From Liriodendron chinense (taxonomy: Eukaryota; Streptophyta; Magnoliopsida; Magnoliales; Magnoliaceae): a stretch of DNA of 64,000 nucleotides. How positions within the stretch are numbered: position 1 is the first letter of the stretch; every line of letters begins with the position of its first letter. This document shows positions 10,601-21,380 of the stretch, piece by piece. The position numbers and the translations under genes were made by a program. Under the pieces are notes generated by a model that was given only the letters and a program-made list of their open reading frames with translations, made no database searches and had not been told where the DNA came from. The stretch is from the NCBI GenBank assembly GCA_003013855.2, contig ML058370.1, positions 1,240,001 through 1,304,000 of the forward strand. The letters run 5' to 3'.

Positions 10601-13600
10601 TGGATGGTTGGATGGACGGTAGTGTCACAAAGACTAGGTCGAGTGGTTTGGGATAGGACTTAGAGGCTTGGGAGGCTCAAATTCTGGCTAGGCTAGGCTA
10701 TACTAGGGCTGAACTCTCTCTCTCTCTCTCCCCCCCCTTGGTGGAGGGATGGCTAAGGCTAAGATGAGAAGATTCTTGGTGGGTTATGGGTTTTTTGGAT
10801 CTACTCGATGATGAAATGTGAAGGAGGGGGGCTATAAATGGCCCCCAATTCTGGTTTTTTGATAATTATTGCCAAGTTTAAGGGGAAAAGGAGGTTGGAG
10901 GGCTAGGATTAGAGATTGCCATGTGGCAACAATTGGATGGTTGGATTGGATGGTAAGATGGTAATTTTGGATCAAAGGGAGGGCATTAGAGTAAATTCGT
11001 ATTTTCCACACACTTAGGAGCTGCAAAAAGGAAGTTCACATGTGTTGAGGGGCAACCTCACCAAGACAGGAGGGATGCCACATGGTTAGCAGTACCTAGG
11101 GTACCGCTAACCCCTACTGGTACCTCCTGCTTTGGCGGGGGGCCTCTCTCAAGCACGTGGAGGCCTTGCCTTGAGGTTTGCCAAGTCGCTGCTTTACCTT
11201 GAATTCCGTTTGGGCTTGGTTTTGGGCTTAGGTTTGGCCTTAGTTTCTAGGTTTGGGCCTTAACAAGGTGGGTTAACTAAGTTGCTAGTTTGGGTATGCT
11301 GATCGGGTTTAGTGTTTTGGGATTTAGGGTTACGACCTAGGGTTTGGATTGGGGATAGGACAAGCTTTTGGATTAGGGTTAGGACCGAGGGTTTGGATCT
11401 AGGGTTTGGATTGGGGTTAAGGCCTAGTGTTAGGATTGAGGTTAGGGCCTAGGGTTTGGATTGTATAAGCCATCGAGTCGAACAGGATTGGTCCACCCTT
11501 AATCAGCTTGTCAGCCCAGGGTGAGGTGTCTGCAGAGAACTACAAGTTGTAGTGTTCCTAGTTGCACTGGTTCACTTGGACAGTCCGTTCGATCTATCTA
11601 AAGTGTCCATTAAGTCCAGAACACATTTAATAGGCTATCATACATAAATCTGCTGATCAAATACTCCAATCCGTCTATTGATTTGATGATGTTTTCCTAA
11701 CGATGGATAGGATGATTTCAATTGCTTAAGAAAAGTGATTCTTTAGAATCATAAGCAATCCATGATATTCCCTAACAAATGGATGGATGAAATTGTTGAT
11801 TGGTCCTATGTTTGTGTAAATTATCTTGACAATCCACATTGACAACCATTGATCAAATGGTTCATATTTGTTCGATCGGTGTATGTTTGTGTTGTAGCCT
11901 ACGAAATTTGCATGGAACCTAATGAACAGTCTAGATCAATGGATTGGACTAAATGTCCTGAACTCCTAATGGACTAGGAGCATTATAACTTGGAGTGCTC
12001 TGAGAGCACTGGATCATCTCTCTTTAAGTGATATTATCTTTTCATTATTATGGATCTTTATGGATTTATCAATGTGTTTCCAATTTCCTGCATGACTGGA
12101 TCCTTGTATCTACATCCGTGTTCCATAGCTCACCACGATGTGCTTGCTTATGTGTTTCCACTCATGCAACAGATTCTATGGAGAAAGCTTTGATATTATG
12201 GCAGAATGTGATAGTTGATACACAGTCACTAAGAACTTCTGCGCAACAGCACAGGTTATGGGTAACTTGAATTAAAAAGTCCAAATGGTAGGTCACAGTT
12301 TGGGCGGATGGTAAACCAAAAGCTATACTGCTTTGATTTCTTAAGCAGCCAACTGGTGGACATTTAGTGGATGGTCGAAATGAAAAACAATAAAAAAAAA
12401 AAAAAATCCGAATTCAACAAACAAATGCTCCATCAGGGCTGCAACTTGGGTTTGGGTTCACACAAACCTTGACTGGTGGACATTTAGTGGATGGTCGAAA
12501 TGAAAAACAATAAAAAAAAATCTGAATTCAACAAACAAATGCTCCATCAGGGCTGCAACTTGGGTTTGGGTTCACACAAACCATGACTGGTGGACATTAG
12601 TGGATGGTTGAAATGAAAAACAATAAAAAAAAATTCCGAATTCAACAAACAAATGCTCCATCAGGGCTGCAACTTGGGTTTGGGTTCACATAAACCTTGA
12701 CTGATTGGGTTGGTTCAGGGTCCTCAGGTTGGGTCAGGTTAGGGTCGAAAATCTTCAGACTGATTTGATTCGGGTTGAGCAAATTCGCGTCGGGTTATGT
12801 CCGGTTGGGATTGATCAGGTTGTCAGGGTCCTCGGGTCGGGTTAAGGTTGGAAAACTCCAAACTGATTTGATTCGGGTCGAGCAAATTCAGGTTGGGTTA
12901 TGTTGGGTAGGGAATAATCATATGCATTTGGGTCAGGTTGGGTCAGTTGGGTTGGGAATAATCACATGCATTTGTGTTGGGTTGGTTTGTGAGGGTCCTG
13001 GGGTCAGGTTTAGGATGGAAAATTCCAAACCCATTTGGTTTGAGTTGAGCAAATTCGGGTTGGGTTAGGGATGGAAAACTCCAAACCCATTTTATTCAAG
13101 TTGAGCAAATTCGGGTCGGGTTATGTCGTGTTGGGAAAATCACATGCATTTGGGTTGGTTGGGTCGGGTTGGGCTGGGAATATTCACATGCATATGGGTC
13201 AGGTGGGTTGGTTTAGGTTTGGGTATAGGGAAATTCAGATTGGGTTCACATTGGGCAACTCAGGTTGGAATCTGGGTCGGGTCAGGTTGCAGGTTGGGTC
13301 CTCTTGACAGCAGGTCGGGCTCGGGTTGACCCTCAAACTGACCCAACTTGCCCTTTTTGCACCACTGGGCCCAATTGCAGAGGTTAGGATCATTCAGTCG
13401 ATCTGACATTCGGATGATGATATCCACTGCAGTCCCACAGTTTGGACATTTTTATTTGAGTTAATGTCTGCCGCGTGTATTTATTCTGGGTGCCTGCATA
13501 TGAACCGTCAATGCTGGCAGACTATCAAATAACTCACTCGTCAAATTCTCATGGGTCGCAATTTTCTACAGATTACCAATGGATGGGATGAAAGGCTCAA

Positions 13601-14474
13601 CAATATGGTGCAGATGAGCTTCGGTACAAACGTCCCTTTGAGCGCTGAAGAGCTAAATGGTAAATAGCATTTGTTTCAGTTTTCAATAATAAACTGCCAA
13701 TATTTGGCTGAAAACTAGCGTACTGGAGACTTATCAGAATCCATGCCGACCAAGTCGTGGGCCCCATCGTGGATGGAGCACGTCCGACCAGGTGGTCCTA
13801 ACCACAAGCTTTGGCATTACCCTGAAAGCCACACTTACTGCATGGTCCATATCATCCAATAGATGGCTATTTTTAAAAAGGAAATGGTCGTAGGACCAAA
13901 TTCATTGGCAGGTCAGATGGTTAGATGGTCTGATCATTATGATTTTCGTGATATGCTCCATCCTCAGTGTGAGGCCCACGATTTGGATGGTCTGGATCAA
14001 CTTGAAAGGAATTATAGGCTCCTGTTAATCAGAAAATGTGTAGTTTTCCGATGCTTGTTAACACATATTTAATGCTCCAAACTGTTCATATTATGGGCCT
14101 CATTTTGAAGATCTTAAGCTCCTTACTGTTCAATAATTGACCTTTCCTCCACTGGTTGGGTCACATGGCCATTTTTTTTTACCATAAACTGTCTATCCGC
14201 AGGCCACAAAATCAAATGGTTAATGGTTGATGTGCTTCAATCGTAAAATATTTTTGTGGCATCCAACATCCATGGTGGGTCCCAGCATACGTGGGGTTCA
14301 CCAAACCAGTGGGCCCCATATGCATAGGAATCCTACATATTCCAAACTATACATTTCCTGATGAGCAAACCATCTGGTGTAGGAATCACCTTCATTTTAG
14401 AAATGGTGTGAACATCTTACATTGGCTGTGCAGGTTCGTTGCCGCCTCCCAATCACATGCAAGTTGAGCTTTGA
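2987..14474 (+). CDS. bHLH transcription factor, bHLH49/62/78 (CIB-like) group; 8 exons
   Basis: Exons: 2987-3733, 4113-4343, 5232-5297, 5383-5451, 6060-6131, 8309-8509, 13572-13659 and 14434-14474. They join in frame with GT-AG borders to give 504 codons and a TGA stop. The first 300 residues are low-complexity and rich in Ser, Gly and Asn. The family signature HVRARRGQATNSHSLAER (residues about 309-326) leads into the bHLH domain, which is split over exons 2-5. H321, E325 and R329 form the H-E-R pattern known to contact G-box DNA. The helices include ISERMKFLQDLVPGCSK and AVMLDEIINYVQSLQRQVE, followed by the conserved QLDFNIEGLLSKD. The C-terminus is rich in Gln, Ser and Pro and ends PPPNHMQVEL, as in family members. 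It is a nuclear DNA-binding regulator; the target genes cannot be inferred. If the last intron is retained, translation stops one codon later at 13661-13663. The start is the first in-frame ATG and fits the family N-terminus. Intron 6 is 5 kb. Confidence 0.92.
4665..4920. repeat. Two-copy tandem duplication (about 130 bp unit) in bHLH intron 2
   Basis: The sequence AACCCACSCACCTGTTTC, then ATTATTGGGCYCACATG, GAATGGACCAG, TTGATTTYTGGAAAACATG and GTTGGACCAATC occurs twice in direct orientation, at about 4668-4793 and 4794-4916. The spliced frame passes over it, so it is intronic. Confidence 0.8.
6530..7340. repeat. Degenerate 120-160 bp tandem repeats in bHLH intron 5
   Basis: Five or six diverged copies share 'GGATCATCCAATTAGAGTGA', a purine-rich 'GAGAGGGATGGACAATCAA', and 'GGTGGCCC..TGGATGGTCC'. 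The copies are too diverged to give exact borders by eye. No coding potential is seen. The flanks of this intron (6132-6530 and 7340-8308) hold AT-rich unique sequence and a poly-A tract. Confidence 0.55.
7568..7741. repeat. Short direct repeats flanking a poly-A/AAG tract
   Basis: GAGAATTCATTTTTGAGTAA occurs at about 7611 and again at about 7720, and a partial third copy (CAGAATTCATTTTTGAG) lies at about 7568. Between the two full copies there is a run of about 22 A followed by GAAGA-rich sequence. It could be the poly-A tail of a short retroposed segment with its target duplication, or plain slippage duplication. Confidence 0.5.
8802..9117 (+). mobile_element. 5'-truncated LINE 3' end with poly-A tail and target duplication
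   Basis: A segment of about 316 bp ends in TTTTAATAAAATTTTCATTG followed by a long A run, the usual 3' end of a plant L1-type LINE. It is bounded by a direct repeat AAACAGGCCCA at 8791-8801 and 9118-9128; the leading A's of the second copy merge with the tail. This is the classic mark of target-primed insertion. No ORF remains, so only the 3' UTR is present. It sits in intron 6 of the bHLH gene in the sense orientation, and its AATAAA could in principle act as an early polyadenylation site. Confidence 0.8.
9130..9900. other. Intron 6 sequence with short dispersed and tandem repeats
   Basis: No exon is seen here. 9360-9520 carries the GTGGGCCACACCATAG / GGACCCCACAG style of the window's foldback repeats. 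CCAACGACCCTTG occurs three times between 9774 and 9870, twice close to TACAAAACACGAAT. Nothing else is recognisable. Confidence 0.4.
9950..11130 (+). mobile_element. LTR-retrotransposon-like sequence (possible Gypsy LTR remnant) in bHLH intron 6
   Basis: This block contains CAGAGAGGGAAGGAGATAGG followed by CACC and a CTCTGCC box. It resembles a conserved stretch I associate with LTRs of plant Ty3/gypsy (Ogre/Tat-like) elements. It also has a TATA-like GGCTATAAATGG near 10830 and a short CT/C run at 10713-10737. AAGCCACAGAGCATAC occurs twice (about 10362 and 10463). No reverse transcriptase ORF and no clear LTR ends are visible, so this is a remnant at best and the borders are approximate. Confidence 0.35.
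11290..11465 (+). repeat. Degenerate telomere-like GGGTTTAGG/GGGTTTGG tract
   Basis: Repeated variants of GGGATTTAGGG, CTAGGGTTTGGATTGGGG and GGGTTAGGACC occur over about 175 bp. They are not perfect TTTAGGG arrays. The tract is either low-complexity expansion within the adjoining LTR-like block or a very degraded interstitial telomeric repeat. 11465-12340 shows no recognisable feature. Confidence 0.55.
12350..12705. repeat. Three-copy tandem repeat, about 120 bp unit
   Basis: Each copy runs from CTGGTGGACATTTAGTGGAT through an A-rich run, GAATTCAACAAACAAATGC and TCCATCAGGGCTGCAACTTG to GGGTTTGGGTTCACA. Copies start near 12353, 12473 and 12592 and are almost identical apart from the A-run length and a one-base loss in the third copy. 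The near identity implies recent duplication. It lies in bHLH intron 6. Confidence 0.9.
12705..13372. repeat. GGGTYGGGTT-rich low-complexity element
   Basis: This region is dense in GGTTGGGTC, TCGGGTTATG and AAATTCGGGT variants, with several diverged roughly 85-bp sub-repeats (each containing GAAAAYTCCAAACY and AATMACATGCATTTG). One end has GGGCTGCAACTTGGG (in the adjoining triplicate). The other, read on the opposite strand, has GTGGTGCAAAAAGGGCAAG. The related block at 41486-42097 has matching style and inverted ends, so this may be a non-autonomous DNA transposon. The open frames across it are composition artefacts. Confidence 0.5.
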
Positions 14475-17400
14475 TCGTTTTACATCCAAACGTGACTCAC
14501 CCGGTATTTCCTTTTGTAATCGTTCATTTCCTCTAGGAATCTCTTAAGTCGATGGGGATATTTCCCCATTTCATATTTCTTGTGGCACATCTGCCTGTTC
14601 CTCAACGTAATTGAATCAAAACCAGCCTCTGACTCTTGTACAGAACACAAATGCAGTTCCTATTTCACCCCAAATATATATTATACAGCCCAACATTTTT
14701 GTCTATGGGCCCCACCATGAAGAAAGCCTGTCCCAAACTTCCGAAGAAACATCCAAGGCATGTAAACTATGGGCCCCACCATGAAGATAGCCTGTCCCAA
14801 AAATCGGTTTGGTTCACTCATTAGGTAGTCCACAATCCACATGTATGCTGTGGAGAAACATTGGCCATCAATAGATTATGATATGAGAGAAATTGCATTC
14901 AAAGTCCAACCATTGGCCAATGGCCATTGATGGATTTTCATACGAAGGACATGATTTTCGTATATTGTGGGGGTCCATTTACATGGATTGGAGCGCTCAA
15001 GAAAGATGGAATGCATGCTAAGTCAGCCTACATCTGGATGTAGGTGGTCATTCTCTATTATTACTATGAATCTAGGATACATGCTGGGAGAAATCCATGT
15101 CCATGCAGATAGAGATGTTGATTTGCTATGAATGAGATTTTCAGGGTTGAATTGCTTTCCATCTGATGGGTTTATGTAGAAAGGAAAATTCAAAATCAGT
15201 TGTGGAATTTTGTCTGTGAAAATCTCTAGGCTGCTCTGCTTTTGATCAAAGATCAGTTTTGTTCTTGTTTTCTTTGGATTTTGGAATTCCAAGAAATGGG
15301 TTTTCTTTTTCTTGTTTTGATCTTTCAAAAGGTTGGAGATGGAAGTTGAAAGTTCATGTTCATGTACTGCACAAGATCAGACGTGTTACATTTTTCAACG
15401 ATATAGTATCCTCACATCATTAGGTGGTTCAGATCGTTTATCCGATGGGTCCCATGGTAGGCGATGATCCGTATCCTGCTTATTGATGGTAATGCTGTCC
15501 ACAGTCTAAAATGGCCAAAGATTCAATGGCCAGGATATTACCATCTGGGGGTGGGATTCCTTGTCTGTGGAGATCTTTTCTGTATCTTGAACCAGTAAAA
15601 GTATATTGGATCTAAACCTTTGCTAATCCTACGCATTCCTGCATTCAAGCAAACCTGAGAGCAATCAGAGCTGTTCATGAGGTGGGTCCATCCTGTTGCA
15701 AATCCGAGGCCAATCAGAGCTGTTCATCAGGTGGGTCTTATTGCATCACGGCCCATAGATCTAGCTGGCTACATGTTATGTACATCATGCCGATGTTTGC
15801 ATGTGGACCCTAATAGTAGGATCAAATTGTGTGGCATGTGTGTGATGGCCTTACTAATGAATGGCCTGGATTTGGCCCCCACTTGCCACATGTGCCTGAT
15901 GTGAGAAAGACTTGAGAAGAAATCCATGTTCTCACTTCTATAATAAAAGAAGAAATAAAAGAGCAATAGAGAAAAGAGTCACAAAGCCTCTATAAAAATC
16001 AACTCAATACCAGGGAAACAAAGAAATCCATATTCTCACTTCTATAATAAAAGAATTTGAAAAAAAAACAAAGATTCCCAAACTATGGCAATGGTAGAGC
16101 TTGAGGTCTGTATGGGAAAACCCTCAACATTGTCCTTTCTGTGATGGTTCATTCCTCTTCTTCCTGCTGTTGTTTCTGCACAAGGGAAACAAGAAATCAG
16201 CAAGGGGGCTGTTTGACCGATAAACCTTGGTTAGAAATTGTGGAAATTCTTCTCTGTTTGTCAAAACAATGTAATTTAAGGGCCTGTTTGAAAGTGAGTA
16301 ATTCTTATAGTCAAAAGAAATTACCTCATCAATATGTTTTTACCACAAGCAAAGCAAACCAACCAAGGAAGGTTCAAATGCAGATGTATTGAGGAGAGAC
16401 ATAATTTGTATTCATTGCTTTTTTACATGTAATTACGTTAAAAATCTCCAATCAAACAGCCGTATTGGTTTATTTTGAACATGATGTGACATTGAAGTAA
16501 GGTAGAAATACGTCAGTTAAATAATTTGTATAATTTATATATTTTCTTTTGACCACAAGGAATTAATTACTATCAAATAGACCATAATGGCCAAACCATG
16601 TATTTGAGGAGAAATCACTTGCTTTATACTGATTGGCAGCATGGATTTGATGAGAAGTGGATTTGGGAGGAATCCTTGAGAATTCAAAAAGGCACTTTTA
16701 GCATCTTTTCAAATCCTCTAAAAATGGTAGGATTTGAGGAGAAATCCTCCCCAATGCGGGACCCAACTTGATGCGTCTCTAACTGTGTGATCCAATGAGA
16801 TGTATGTTTTCCATCCAACTTGTTGATAAGGTCACAAAGACCTGGATTAAGGGACCACACAAATATCAGTTTAATCCAATACTTTTGTACATTAAAAAAG
16901 GTCTCACTCTCCACTTTTTCTTGTTTTATGGTCTACTTAAGATGTGAATTTGCTTTATTTTTTGGATCCTAGCATAAAATGATATGTAAAAATGGATGGA
17001 TGGCATAGATTTAAAAATTGAGGTTGATATGGTGGGCATACAGTGGGATTAAAATTTACACCGTCCATTCCCTCATGTCTGATTTCTCTCTAAATCTTGG
17101 CTGCCAAACAGAAAATCTAAAATTGATGAGAATTAGAATTAGAATTGATGAGAATTCACATCATGAAATCCACTTCTCATCACTTCCTCTCAAATCAATG
17201 GTGCCAAACAAGCCCCAAGGAAAGTGTGGAATATAATTTTTCAGTTTTTAGGGAAATTATGAACATTGATATCAATCAATCACGTGCTAAATTGATTTTC
17301 AAAGCAAGAAAAGAAAATAGGTCAAACTGCTGCTACTTCATGAAGAACTTCCCTCCTAAAACAAGTAGGGGAATTGTTGTCGGAATTCGCAATTTTCAAT

Positions 17401-18015
17401 TCTCACAAGAATCAAAGTTTGTTTTCTATATTCTCATTTGGTTTTTACCCATCTATATGGAGATGGGAATACATAATGCTAGTCTTTCCAATATGTGGTT
17501 CACTAAGGGTTGGAGTGGATCACTTGACTATATCTAATATGGTTTAACATAAGAAGCATAGCAATTTATATCATCATCATTGTCATCTGAGCCTTATTCC
17601 AACTAAGTGGGGTCTGCAATTCCACTCTATGAAGAGTTGAATGCCCTAGCATGAGTTTGGAATGTCATACTATCAGGATTCCTGAAGGAAGTTTTACACT
17701 AGCCTCTAACTAGAGGCAACCCTCCTCCATCTGGCCTTGAGGCCGTTTAAACATAAAAGGATGAATATTTTTATTATAGATATAGTACTATGTATAGCAT
17801 GCATTTACAGAAATCACAATACAGGAATCTACTTCTTAATATAAATTTACATTGTAATGTAATCAATGCTAACAATATAGAACCTTAATTTCAGGTTGGT
17901 AAGAATGGTAATCTGAATTATACGATGAATTGTGTGATTTGGATAGGACAATGTAGGGCGTTTGGCTACGTAGATTGGTTGAGATTGATGTTTGAAAAGA
18001 CATGTTGGGATAGGA
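14475..18015. other. Intergenic region between the bHLH gene and the peroxiredoxin-like gene
   Basis: This space lies between two convergent genes. I see no coding exon. GGGCCCCACCATGAAGA and AGCCTGTCCCAAA are repeated at 14705-14805. ATCAGAGCTGTTCATSAGG occurs twice at 15660-15735. 16600-17230 carries a foldback-type repeat that includes ATGGATGGATGGCATAGAT. The poly-A sites of both genes should lie here but cannot be placed. Confidence 0.6.
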
Positions 18016-18108
18016 TTAAGAATAATGATAGAATTTTTGTGTGTGTGGCGATGAAATGTCATCTCGATGTGTAGCCAGAGTTATAATTGGGAAATGAAAT
18101 GAATATAC

Positions 18109-21100
18109 CTGCATTTGAGTGCAAATTTCAATTACTTCAGCTAGAGGAGCCCAATCACCGAAATTCCTTTCAATGAACTGATAAGCAATGCCACTTTTCC
18201 CGCTACCGACTATGAAGAGCCCACCCTTGATTTCACCTTCTCCTTTGAAGTTATGGTCTAGTCCGATGGCTTTGGCGCGCTTGTAATTCGCAATGGCGCG
18301 GGGATTAAAAACAAATCCTGATATGAACTTGTCTTTCATTAGCTTCCCTCCTCCAAGCGCTCTGAAAAAATCTAAGCCTCGGTCGAGAATTACAATGCCA
18401 CCCCAATAACGTGGCCAGAAGTCCTTAACCTGAAACCAATCAAACGAAATTCTGATTATGTAGTTCAAGAACAGCCTGTCGGATGAAGAAACACGAAAGT
18501 TTGGAATCTGTTTGGATGCCCAAGCAAGCCAAACTGTGAATTTCTGGTGAAGTTACTCCCTTTTGAGTGCAACATGAAACTACCCAAGTTGTGATGTGAA
18601 GCCAAGAGCGTTGGTGTGAATGCTAAGACAGGCATTATTTCAACTTCATTAAGCTAACGATTGCAATTTGATTTGATGGTGCATCCAAACACGCCGCAGA
18701 AGAAATATTTATGTACCTCAGCGTCGATTTGTTCATGAAGAACGGTGATCAGCTGAAACCCCAATGCATCGAATATCGGTTTCCTTAAGTAGAGCTGGTG
18801 TGCTTCAGCTCGGCACATGATGCACCTGAAATACCATTCGAGCAGAATTGCATTAGTTCCAGAATGTCTCGCCGTCAATTTATGCAGGGCGGGAATCCCT
18901 AAGCACATTAGAAAATGGGGTTAGAAAATCTGGATTCTCGCCTCTGCAGATGCGTCGATGGATGGCAAGAGATTCACACGAAGAAAGTGCAGGGAAACGC
19001 CATTTTGAACATGCATGATGACGTGTCTTTAGTGGATGGTGGAATGAGGGTGTTCAATTTCAAATGTGCATGGGGATTCCCGCCCATTGCCAATGTACAA
19101 TGTTGAAATTTGAAAACAAAATCCAGTTCTGTATTCGGATTTTCGCTGGCCAATGTGGAGTTGGGAGGTTTGGAGACACAATTTGAAATGGTGAGCTGAA
19201 ATTTCCATTTTGAATGTGCATAGGGATTCCTGCCCACCATCAAGGGAGCGGTAGGAGCTCCTACATCGCCCCTCCCACAATCCAATGAGAAATCAAAATG
19301 GGTAATTCAAAAACCCTCCTTCGAAAAACTGGCCTAGAAATTACCCTGGACGTCGAACACAGAGCAGCACAACTGGTTTTTCCCGCCATAATTCAGAAGC
19401 TTTCATGGGTGGGGTTTTCAACTTCAGCAACCGATCCATGCCGACCTTATACTCCGGAGCGAGCTTTTGAACTGAAATGCTCTCAATTGAAGAGTACGGA
19501 GCGACATCATCGACTACTGGAGGAGGTTGCACACAGCCACACAACCTCGATTCTGCTGGCTCCGAAGCGACAATCCCCTTAAAAACATGGCCTTCTTTGA
19601 TCTTGAGGTCCGCAATTGATTGCTCGATCGACTGTTCGTAATTCGCGGCTCCCCTTAGAGGGGACCTCGGTATCTTTCTTGAATTCACAGGCGTAAGGTC
19701 GCGCCTTTGGAGGATTTCACTGATGGAAGATGTGGTTCTTCTTGCAGGCTGAACATTAGCAGGTCGCATTGAAATGCCACATGCGGTCGCTCTATCGATG
19801 AAGCGGGCCACATGACCTCTCCTAATGCCGTATTGAGAAGAAAGAACTGTGGTGCTCGAACTCAGAAGCTCGGTTAGAGATCGCCCGGAAGCTTCAAGCC
19901 TGTCTGCGTATTGCATCAAAGAGCGGTCGTGAAGGTATGATCTGATTTCCAAAGCATCCTGAAGGAAGAAACACAAACATGAATGAAGACTTGAAGGTAA
20001 TCATAAGAATTCTTGTTTTTATGGCGCATTTGGATGCATAAGTGAACAATTGTGAAAAAAAATCAGCAAATTCTTTTAAGCCCAACTCGAATTTAACATG
20101 ATTATAAGTTGAAACCCAGATCCTCGATATGAATGCCTAAGGAAATGACAATTTGGAAATTTCCACTTCGTTTTACAATTATTGCAATCCACTTCAATGA
20201 TGCATCCAAACATACCCTTAAGAATTCAAAGTAAATCCATTTCATATAAATAAATTGAAGAACACGAAAATCGATATATAACGGATTGGATCTGTAGCAT
20301 CCACCTTGAGAAATACCTCGAAAGGAGGAAAGCACTACTATCCAAACACACTAACAATGAAAGTATATGCTTTGTAAAATGGGTTTATGGGAATTATTTC
20401 ATCATGGAATACTGTCATCTTGGACAACTGTAATTAAGTCTGCGTTTGGTTGCACCAAATATCATGTAATTTGATGCAAACATCATGAAATATCATGATA
20501 TGTGGTGCAACCAAACGGTCTCAAGGGAAAAAAAAATGGAAAGAAGAAAATCAAAGTGTAAACATGGCAGTTGAGTGCAATTACATAGCAGCCTCGTGAA
20601 ATCTCCCATGCCAGGCTAAACATCGAAGCCGTCAATCAAGTGGGTCCCACCAAACAGAATGCCTAGTCGCAAAAATAAGGCTGGTTCACTCATCATGTTG
20701 GCTATGGTCTGCAAAATATAAATGGATTGTTAAAACAAGTTCTGTAAGCCATCCATTTTTTATGTACACTGCAACCCACCCGACGTGTGGACTGGCTCGG
20801 TTTTAGGGCCAGGACATCTACAAGGTGGGGCCCACCTGATGGATGTGCTTTGATCTCTCCAAGATCCAAATTTATAAAAGAGAGACCGGAAAGGAAGATG
20901 GTACCAAGATTACTCAATCACGAAAACTTAGATTTAGGCTGCATTTGGTTGCAACGAACTATTGAGGTGTGGAGCCAGCACACCATCTATTTTGCAAGCC
21001 TGGGGTGCTTGGGTGCCCGGCTAGTTTGTGATCGGGTGACCGAAATTCACCCATAGAGACTAAAAGTCTCTGGACCGTTTTTGACACAGTCGGGCGCCCG

Positions 21101-21339
21101 ATGGTATGTTGACCGGGCACCCAGTGTCCAGGTCGGGCATTCGACCATGCTTGGTTAGACGCCCGAAATTCGTCAATTTCTCTCGTTAAATCGCTGGATA
21201 GATTTTGGATATGTCGGGTGCCCGAATGTGCGCGAACTGCTTACTAGCAGTTTCTTATTTTGTCTCCGATTTTCGTTTTATGCTATATAAAGGATTGTAA
21301 TTCAGGATTAGGGCATGAGATTAGGGTTCCTACACGTCC

Positions 21340-21380
<41 letters not shown>

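Noticed and set aside
11290..11465. True interstitial telomere array
   Set aside because: The units vary in length and sequence and no run of perfect TTTAGGG copies is present.
12775..13329. Several Gly/Leu/Val-rich frames in the GGGT region
   Set aside because: They overlap in all frames of a low-complexity repeat and lie inside an intron of the bHLH gene.
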